Below the pieces are notes generated by a model that saw only the letters and a program-made list of their open reading frames with translations, ran no database searches and was not told where the DNA came from. Positions 57,867 to 64,000 of a stretch of DNA of 64,000 bases are shown here, piece by piece. Position 1 is the first letter of the stretch; every line of letters starts with the position of its first letter. The stretch spans positions 124,001 to 188,000 of the forward strand of contig JALBYF010000005.1 of NCBI GenBank assembly GCA_023212725.1, given 5' to 3'. The position numbers and the translations under genes are program-made. The stretch is from Tranzscheliella williamsii (taxonomy: Eukaryota > Basidiomycota > Ustilaginomycetes > Ustilaginales > Ustilaginaceae).

Positions 57867-60470
57867 CTACATGGGGCGTTCGGGTGTCTCGTGCGCCGGG
57901 AACACGGCCTGCTCAAGTGCCAGAGTAAGTGTGAAGGTCAGCCTCTGCACCGCGCGCTGATACTCGTGCAAGCGTACCTTGGTCAGCCGAGCGGCCAGGT
58001 GGCGGCAGTTGGCATCCGTGCTCCGCCATCGGTCGTGCAACGAAGGGGGGGTTTGCTGGACGGCGGAGGACGCGTCGTTACCCCGGTAGCGGAGAAGCGG
58101 CTCGAGCGCCTGCTCGGAGCGCGCTGGGGCGGGCCGTAGCGTGGAATCTGCGTCTGTGGGCGGCGAGCGAGTAGCTGCATTAGAACGATAGGGCTCGGCT
58201 GCATCGTTGCCCGGCGGCGATCCTGTCTTGTGCGTCGTTGGCGGGCCGGAAGAGCGGCTGCGTTGCTCTCTGCAGCTGGCGTTGCCGTTCGCGCTGCCGT
58301 GACACCTCGCTTTATGCGTGGCGCGGACACGGCTCGTGCCCGGCTCGGCATCCACTCTTGAGGCGGGTACATTCACGTGGCTAGCCCCCGCTTCGAGCAG
58401 GCAGCTGGCTGCAGCGGCAACGGTCGCGTCGTCGAAGGCCTCGCTATCGGCGGGACGGGACGGCTGCTTGGCTTGCGACTGGCTGACGCCCGTTCGCAGC
58501 TTCGAGGCGAGCATCATCACCAGAAGGAGCGCAGGCCGGCGCCGCCAGATGTCCGGGACCAGCTCTGGATGGCGCCGGACCGCGCTCTCAACGTGCTGCA
58601 GGCGCTCTGCCACTCTCAGCTCCAAAGCCGAGAGCGTGGTCGCACCGTCCCAGGAGAGTCGCCGATCGCGCTCTGCGGTACCCGACTCCGACACCAGAGC
58701 CGAAGGCAGGTTCTGGTTCGCCTTGCCGTTGCCATTTGGTATCGACGGGCGAAGTCTGTGCTGGTCAGGAAGCGGCTCCCCGTTCCCGCCGCATAGCTTT
58801 TCCCACTGGCGGGTAGAGATATGATGCGCATGGCTGGTGCCTCGCAAATGACTGCGATTGCGTCTCGACTGCGCTGGTGCCTGCGGTCTTATCAGGTCTG
58901 CCGCCGAAGACATTACGGAGCCAGATCCCTGCGATGTCCGGCCCTGAAGGGGCTGGTCTGCCATGGTTCTGTTGTCCCCGGTGTGTTGCTGGAGCTGCGG
59001 GAAAGGAGGCACCGGCCGACTTAGTGGTGAAAGGGCTGCCGGCGAGTTCCGTTCGGTCAAGGGACTCCGGCTGACCGAGGTGAGACAGGAGGAGCTCCCG
59101 AGGAGCGAGTCTTGGTACGACGAGCAGGCAGCCGCGGGGAAGGGCGAGAGAACGGAGGGCGGCTTTTCTACGTAAACTCTCCAGTTCTTGATGCGGTCTA
59201 CCGCTGCTGACTCTGCGTCCAGGTAGTCTCTAAAACAGGCAAGGTGGCGGGTGCCATCGATCTGCCGATGATGCGTCGGTTGCTCCACTGCTGGCTCTGC
59301 CTTTGCCCGTGCAGACACACGTCGCCATGCGTTTTCCTCGTCGGTGAGTAAATCTTCCCACTTTGCGGTGCTCGTCCTCCGTCTCGTACCTGCCTCCTGG
59401 TCTTGAGGGCTGTACCCGAGGCTGTCCCGCCCGGACCTCGGCCAGTGGCGAACAGCCTCTGTACTTGCCAGTACATCTTTCTTGCTGGGCCGAGTGGCCC
59501 TCGACAATGCGCTTTCGGCGTCTTTAAAGTTCTGAAGATCAACGAGATGCTCTAGCTTTTCCGAGAGCTTCTGAATGTCCAAGGCTTGCTGCGGATTTCC
59601 CTCAGCTATACCTGGCTGCCCCTGGCAGGGCTTCGTACTACCTTGGACCAAGTCGCACGGAGGAAGAAGGGGAACGGGAGCGAGGAGCCTAGCCTGAAGT
59701 GGTAGAGTTTGTCCCTGTTTGCTGCGCTCGAATCCGTCCCACGGGCTTCGAGAATCAGAAGGATATCCGTTGCTTTGTGTACGAAATTGCTTTTGCCGCT
59801 CACCGTGCTGTTGAACTGGGGTGGAACCGAGTAGTATCTTGGGAAAGGAAGGTGAAGCACAAACTGTGGACTCGGTCCTCTTCGCTGGATGCGCGTCCGC
59901 CTGCAGCGTAGTTGTAGACCGAGCATGCTTCCCTTGGTCTTCGCCAGCAACTGCGTACTTGGTGCTGCCTATCGGCACGCCTCCTTTGGAAAGCAAGCGC
60001 GGTGACGGCAGAGGCATGCGCTTCGCACGCGCTTCATCCTTGTCCAGGTCGAAGCGGAGAGGGCCAAGTGGCGGCGGAACCTGGGCGTGCGGAACAGCGG
60101 CCGCCGTAGTCAGCAGTGGCTTAAGTGACCTATCCATTGACCCTTCGAAAGGCGGGTCGTGGTGGCCGGCGGAGGGTTTCTTCATTGTGCCCGTTGCTGC
60201 AGCTTTCTTCAAGGAAAACATCTTAGCAACGACCATGATTCTCGTCCTGACGCTCTGGAGCTTGCCTTGCGTTTTCGCAGGATCAGGATGCAACGCTGCC
60301 TGCCTCGGTCGCGAAGGGTCGGAGGCAGGGTCGACGTCAGGCGCGGTGGGTAGCGGGCACGAGCGCGCGCGCTGCACGTCCAAGGCAAGATCGCTATCAG
60401 AACACGCGCTCCAGCCGCCGTGGCGCTCGCCGCACCTTATGCTGCTCTCGCCATCCGGCACGCCGTACAT
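57867..60470 (-). CDS. Unrecognised disordered protein
   Basis: 867 residues in one exon, family unknown. Most of the chain is Ser/Pro/Arg/Gln-rich and probably disordered. Two parts look structured: a helix-rich block around 640-690 (LSALELRVAERLQHVESAVRR then PDIWRRRPALLLVMMLASKL) and the very C-terminus (HDRWRSTDANCRHLAARLTKV, HEYQRAVQRLTFTLTLALEQ). The start is the first ATG, 60470 (MYGVPDGESS); a TATAAA on the minus strand lies 76 bases upstream (60546-60551). A later ATG giving MVVAKMFSLKKAA is an alternative start. Its stop is 168 bases from the SNRNP40 stop. A smut-specific gene is the likeliest reading. Confidence 0.6.
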   Translation of the reverse strand: MYGVPDGESSIRCGERHGGWSACSDSDLALDVQRARSCPLPTAPDVDPASDPSRPRQAALHPDPAKTQGKLQSVRTRIMVVAKMFSLKKAAATGTMKKPSAGHHDPPFEGSMDRSLKPLLTTAAAVPHAQVPPPLGPLRFDLDKDEARAKRMPLPSPRLLSKGGVPIGSTKYAVAGEDQGKHARSTTTLQADAHPAKRTESTVCASPSFPKILLGSTPVQQHGERQKQFRTQSNGYPSDSRSPWDGFERSKQGQTLPLQARLLAPVPLLPPCDLVQGSTKPCQGQPGIAEGNPQQALDIQKLSEKLEHLVDLQNFKDAESALSRATRPSKKDVLASTEAVRHWPRSGRDSLGYSPQDQEAGTRRRTSTAKWEDLLTDEENAWRRVSARAKAEPAVEQPTHHRQIDGTRHLACFRDYLDAESAAVDRIKNWRVYVEKPPSVLSPFPAAACSSYQDSLLGSSSCLTSVSRSPLTERNSPAALSPLSRPVPPFPQLQQHTGDNRTMADQPLQGRTSQGSGSVMSSAADLIRPQAPAQSRRNRSHLRGTSHAHHISTRQWEKLCGGNGEPLPDQHRLRPSIPNGNGKANQNLPSALVSESGTAERDRRLSWDGATTLSALELRVAERLQHVESAVRRHPELVPDIWRRRPALLLVMMLASKLRTGVSQSQAKQPSRPADSEAFDDATVAAAASCLLEAGASHVNVPASRVDAEPGTSRVRATHKARCHGSANGNASCREQRSRSSGPPTTHKTGSPPGNDAAEPYRSNAATRSPPTDADSTLRPAPARSEQALEPLLRYRGNDASSAVQQTPPSLHDRWRSTDANCRHLAARLTKVRLHEYQRAVQRLTFTLTLALEQAVFPAHETPERPM

Positions 60471-60886
60471 GTTGAGCAGGCCCTGTGATATCACACGTCG
60501 GCGCACAAACCGCAAACAACTGCGCAATCCACAGCCGCCTACCTGTTTATAAGGAACCGCCAAGTGCCGTCTACCGACACAAAGGGCGGACAAATGCAGC
60601 GAAGTCTATCGTGTCAGCATGCAGAGCCAAAAATTAACGGTACCGTTCCACAGCGGCTGAAATTCTCAGCGTCGACACACGTAGCTCCCACGGTACGCAG
60701 CAATTGCGTTCTCCGAAAGGCGACCGAGATCGTAAGAGCCAAGAAGCTAAACACGATACCGGATTGGCGTCGTACAGTCTAGAGATTATACGTTCCCGAC
60801 AGCTGGGTATATGCTACAAAGGGGCTGGGAGAGGTACTAAAACATCCGCGTCACGGCGCTGCCAGATTCTTACCTGAGAAAGCCGA
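60471..60886. promoter_or_regulatory. Intergenic region with TATAAA upstream of the disordered-protein gene
   Basis: About 416 bases between co-oriented minus-strand genes. A minus-strand TATAAA (60546-60551) is positioned for the downstream gene. The rest should be promoter and the 3' end of the VOC gene. Confidence 0.4.
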
Positions 60887-62659
60887 TTAAAGACGCTTAA
60901 TAGGAGTGGTAAAGATGATACGGTGCCCATCGAGATCACAGAGGTGCAGCTCTTGCGCATCCCATGGAGTCTGCTCTACGCCGGTGAGTATGCGTGCTCT
61001 CTCATGCGGTTGCGCAGGCGCGCTCGGCGAGAATATGGTGAGTTTGTTGCGCTCCAAATTCCACTCGTTCAGCCGGGCCGAAAGTAGACAGTGCAACGAC
61101 TCGATGACGCCTGCATACTCGATTAGGATGCTGATGCCTGACAAAGACGGTTGTCCTGCCGGTGAGGGGCCCCGCTTCGACCGAGGAAAAAGCTTTGCTT
61201 CGCCTTCCACATCAGACAGGGACACAGGGTCAGGAGTAGGCGGCCCTGAAAGAGTGAGTCTGTCGTTGTTTTCAGACATGCTAGGTACGGTAGGACGCGC
61301 CTGCAGATTGCGCATCGTGCTCCGTTCGCCTGAGGCAGATCGGATCATGCTCAGGCGCGAAACTCCGGTTTCGCCGGCCGGGGGAGGAGCCTGGTCGATG
61401 GTTCGGAGGCAAATTTGCGCAGCTGATAACGCCATGACGGCCTGCAACCCGGCGTACTCGGCCACGCAGGTGAAACCCAAGATTTTCTGATAGAAGGCTA
61501 CCGCACGAACAAGGTCTCTGACCGGGAGAAGGGTCATTGCAGCCTGAGGAATCGTGCTGATGGAAGTGCTCGCACCGTTGAAGGGCCCCATGGTTGAGGT
61601 GGCGCCCGTGTCCAGAATCGGGTCGCTAAGCGACACAGGCGGCCAAGGCGGTCCTTCTCGGCAGGCATTAGCTGAGTTGGGGCTTAGATGAAGCCGAGAC
61701 TTCCGCTGCGCCTCATTGCGCTCGATAGTAAGGTTCATGGTTCTCCTGCGTGCTTCTGGGCTCTGTGGATCCAGACCATTGAAAACACGGGCTCGTTCGA
61801 TGCGCTCTTCGTCCGCTTCTTCCGCTTCTCCCGACTGAGTCAGGCGAGGAGAGGTAGGCGTAGATCGCTCCACAAAGCGTTGTGCTTCTTCTTTGCTGCT
61901 GAAAACTTTCATAAGGGGACCCGGAAACTGAGATGAAGAACGGACAAGGTGAATGATGAGGTTCAGCGGAGGACTCTGGACAGGGAGAAGATTATGACTC
62001 ACGTTGCGGATCTGTCTGTCAGCATCCTCTCTGTTGGTGTAGATACCCTTTGCCCACCCACGCCCAACCGCGAAAAAAGGACCACCATCAGTCAGCTCGG
62101 GCGCGGTAGCGGCAGCCTCTTCCATAGTCGTGACCGCCTCGGTAGCCGCGAAGGGGTTCTTGGATGCAGACAGAGGCGGGGATTTGTGATGAATGATGAA
62201 GGGCGATGAAGGGCGGAAGTTGGTAGGCAGTGTGGGTGAGCGTCTGGGAACGGCGAAGCCCATGGAAGAATTGCTTCTGGTAGTAGAAGGTACCCGCCGA
62301 GGTGCGGACTCCTCGTCGAAGCGGACGAAGATGGCTTCGTCATCGTGCACCTGCACCTCGCTATGGATCGTTCCCTGAGCCCGCAGAGAGGTGTGATTCG
62401 CTTCCGCAATTCCGTGGCCCGGGTGACTAGGTTTGCTGACACGGTTCCCGCTCTTGCTTGTACTTCTGCGATGATTGATGCTTGAATAGCCAAGGCCGTA
62501 GTCGCTAGGCCCTGAGAAGCTTGTTGCAGCGTCAAGCTCTGCGGTTATGGCGGGAGTGGAAATTGTTTGTATGGCGTCAGGGGTCGACAAGGAACGGGCC
62601 GGGTTGCGTTTAGGTCTGCGTGTAAGTTTGCTTAAGAAGCTAGAGCTTCTTTCTACCAT
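60887..62659 (-). CDS. RNase H1 N-terminal (Cauli_VI-type) domain fused to glyoxalase/VOC domain
   Basis: Spliced model on the minus strand: exon 1 62659-62003, intron 62002-61928 (75 nt, GTGAGT donor, CAG acceptor), exon 2 61927-60887; 565 residues. After a Ser-rich basic N-terminus, residues about 196-240 read FFAVGRGWAKGIYTNREDADRQIRN joined to FPGPLMKVFSSKEEAQRFVE, matching the hybrid-binding domain at the start of eukaryotic RNase H1. No RNase H catalytic domain follows. Residues about 360-565 form a VOC fold: MTLLPVRDLVRAVAFYQKILGF, VMALSAAQICLRTI, then after a disordered insert ISILIEYAGV and LHLCDLDGHRIIFTTP. VOC proteins include glyoxalase I, dioxygenases and resistance proteins; which reaction, if any, is unknown. 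The domain only becomes continuous after splicing. Confidence 0.8.
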   Translation of the reverse strand: MVERSSSFLSKLTRRPKRNPARSLSTPDAIQTISTPAITAELDAATSFSGPSDYGLGYSSINHRRSTSKSGNRVSKPSHPGHGIAEANHTSLRAQGTIHSEVQVHDDEAIFVRFDEESAPRRVPSTTRSNSSMGFAVPRRSPTLPTNFRPSSPFIIHHKSPPLSASKNPFAATEAVTTMEEAAATAPELTDGGPFFAVGRGWAKGIYTNREDADRQIRNVSHNLLPVQSPPLNLIIHLVRSSSQFPGPLMKVFSSKEEAQRFVERSTPTSPRLTQSGEAEEADEERIERARVFNGLDPQSPEARRRTMNLTIERNEAQRKSRLHLSPNSANACREGPPWPPVSLSDPILDTGATSTMGPFNGASTSISTIPQAAMTLLPVRDLVRAVAFYQKILGFTCVAEYAGLQAVMALSAAQICLRTIDQAPPPAGETGVSRLSMIRSASGERSTMRNLQARPTVPSMSENNDRLTLSGPPTPDPVSLSDVEGEAKLFPRSKRGPSPAGQPSLSGISILIEYAGVIESLHCLLSARLNEWNLERNKLTIFSPSAPAQPHERARILTGVEQTPWDAQELHLCDLDGHRIIFTTPIKRL

Positions 62660-64000
62660 GATGGACTGTTGTGCGCAGTAGCAGGATATCCAACCCAGAA
62701 TTCGCTGAGCATTTGGCCTAGCCAGAGAGAGTTGTCTGGCCGAGCTCCCTATCTGGCAGCCGCAAAAATTACGCAGGAAAGCACTACGACTACGACATGT
62801 ACCCTAAGTAGACGGACGTAGAGCGACTCAACTGAGATGATCAACAGATGAATCAACCTCGATGCCGCTAAGCTAATAGCGCTGACCGTGGGAAACAGAT
62901 GTGGCAACTGAAAGGGTTCAAGGCTTCTATAGGAAGCTCATACTAAGGAACATCCGAAACCCGCGATGGGAGCCAGGCCTAACAACCTAGAAGGAAGATG
63001 CAGGCGAGTTTCCCCGACCTATTTCAACCACGAACAAGGTCGGATAAGTTCCTCGCGTGCGCCTAACGCAGATCCTATTTGACACTCTAGACTGTCCGTC
63101 GGCGGCAGCCGTCGAAAGGCGTGGGAAGACGTCCCGAAAGCGTGTCATGATCCAGAGCCTTTACTTAGTTATTCAGCGGCGGACAGAAATAATAGTCACA
63201 AGTGTGATTGTTGCTCAGCACCCTGTGAAGGGAGCACAGTATCACTTCCGCGCTGCGTTGTCGCTTGCCCAGAACCCGAAATAGAAATCAAAAGCTCCTA
63301 TGCCGCCGGGAGGGGTGTCTGCCGCAGTACGAGCAGCAAAGCCGCCGTTGGCTATTCACTACGAATGGCGAGACCCTGCGCAAGTTGCAGTAATAAGGAT
63401 CACCAACCAACTTCTCTGACGCCGGGTACGCTAGTGCTCCCAATGATAGAGCGTGCAGCTATGCCGCATCACATGGCAAATCATTCACGTTAAGGGAATT
63501 TTCTGACGACATAGCCTTATAACAGATGCATTTGAACGCCCCGAAGTCTTGCAGGTGTTATAGGTTGCAACTGGAGTGACAGAGTCGGAGTCGGTCCTGA
63601 AAAGCTGAGCTAGATCAGCTCAGATTGGGCGCAGCTAACTGGACAGGCGGTGGCTACATGGTCGACGCAAAAAGTACGTAGCTCGATTCGAAAGAACGCG
63701 ATGCGATCAACACTGTTATGAGATGGCGACAGACAACTGAGCGTCTCACAAAGCATTATAGGCGACAGGCTGAGGCGACCCTGTCAGGCAGAGTGGGCGA
63801 AGAGCCTGAACTTCGCCGGTGTGAATAGCGCACTGGAGCAGAAGAAGAGGGCGATGCAGAAGCTCGAATACTCGAGGCTCGCGATGAAGCTCGACTAGAT
63901 TGGCCTCGTTCGCTTACATGTCTGGGCCTATCGATTTTGTCGTTATTGCGGCCTGAAGCGGCGAGCGCTGTCGAAGCCAATCTCGGCTGGCTAGGACTTT
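62660..64000. other. Right-edge stretch without a confident gene
   Basis: The first kilobase shows only short frames and is AT-richer than the neighbouring genes. From about 63682 the plus strand has a protein-like frame (ATG at 63718, then RQTTERLTKHYRRQAEATL) broken by one TAG at 63826-63828 and then open to the end of the window. On the opposite strand a Ser/Arg/Ala-rich frame (63756-63998) is also open to the edge. Either could be the end of a gene beyond the window; neither is convincing alone. Confidence 0.3.

Noticed and set aside
60887..62659. Interpretation of the RNase H-N (Cauli_VI) domain as an integrated plant pararetrovirus fragment
   Set aside because: The domain is widespread in cellular RNase H1, sits in an intron-containing fungal gene, and no other viral domain is present.
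63057..63284. 75-codon plus-strand frame in the right-edge stretch
   Set aside because: It begins at GTG, has no recognisable motif and is no longer than chance frames nearby.

Overview
The window reads as nuclear DNA of a basidiomycete yeast or smut fungus, most likely Ustilaginomycotina (Ustilago/Sporisorium/Pseudozyma-like). This is inferred from GC-rich, mostly intron-poor genes, introns of 58-128 nt with GTRNGT donors and CTGAC/CTAAC branch points, a 6.8 kb single-exon gene, and protein families typical of fungi. No database search was possible. All gene models below start at ATG; several longer open frames begin at GTG or TTG and were trimmed. I support 24 protein-coding genes (11 introns in 7 of them, all inferred by eye) plus one 369-bp transposon-like element. 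I recognised no tRNA, rRNA or CRISPR array.

Left part (1-18.5 kb): a GPH-type sugar transporter (-), spliceosomal SmF (+), chaperonin subunit CCT1 (-), a 2.5 kb gene-poor stretch with a CTG microsatellite, a LisH transcriptional regulator of the Flo8/Som1/SSDP type (+), mitochondrial ribosomal protein uS13m (+), calcineurin B (-) back to back with proteasome beta1 (+), and the PI(3,5)P2 scaffold VAC14 (-).

Middle (19.6-42.3 kb): a USP36/Ubp10-like deubiquitinase (+), tubulin cofactor A (+, three introns), a two-RRM Ngr1/Nam8-like protein (-), aminopeptidase P (+), a Gfo/Idh/MocA oxidoreductase with a probable mitochondrial presequence (+), glia-maturation-factor homologue (+), a large unrecognised disordered protein (-), an alpha/beta hydrolase (+), and a head-to-head pair of spliceosome-related genes, CTNNBL1 (-) and RBM42 (+).

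Right part (42.4-64 kb): a 2,253-residue disordered protein ending in a quinone-oxidoreductase-like domain (-), a gene-free stretch containing a non-autonomous DNA transposon with 59-bp terminal inverted repeats and an 8-bp target duplication, a small unrecognised gene (+), the ribosome-assembly GTPase EFL1 (-), U5 snRNP 40 kDa WD40 protein (+), an orphan disordered protein (-), and a protein joining an RNase H1-type N-terminal domain to a glyoxalase/VOC domain (-). The last 1.3 kb has no confident gene but holds an interrupted reading frame running off the right edge.

Most genes are housekeeping. Four act in or near the spliceosome (SmF, CTNNBL1, RBM42, SNRNP40) and three in protein quality control (CCT1, proteasome beta1, tubulin cofactor A). 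The least ordinary items are the transposon-like element, the RNase H-N/VOC fusion, the giant oxidoreductase-tailed protein and several stop-free introns whose length is a multiple of three.
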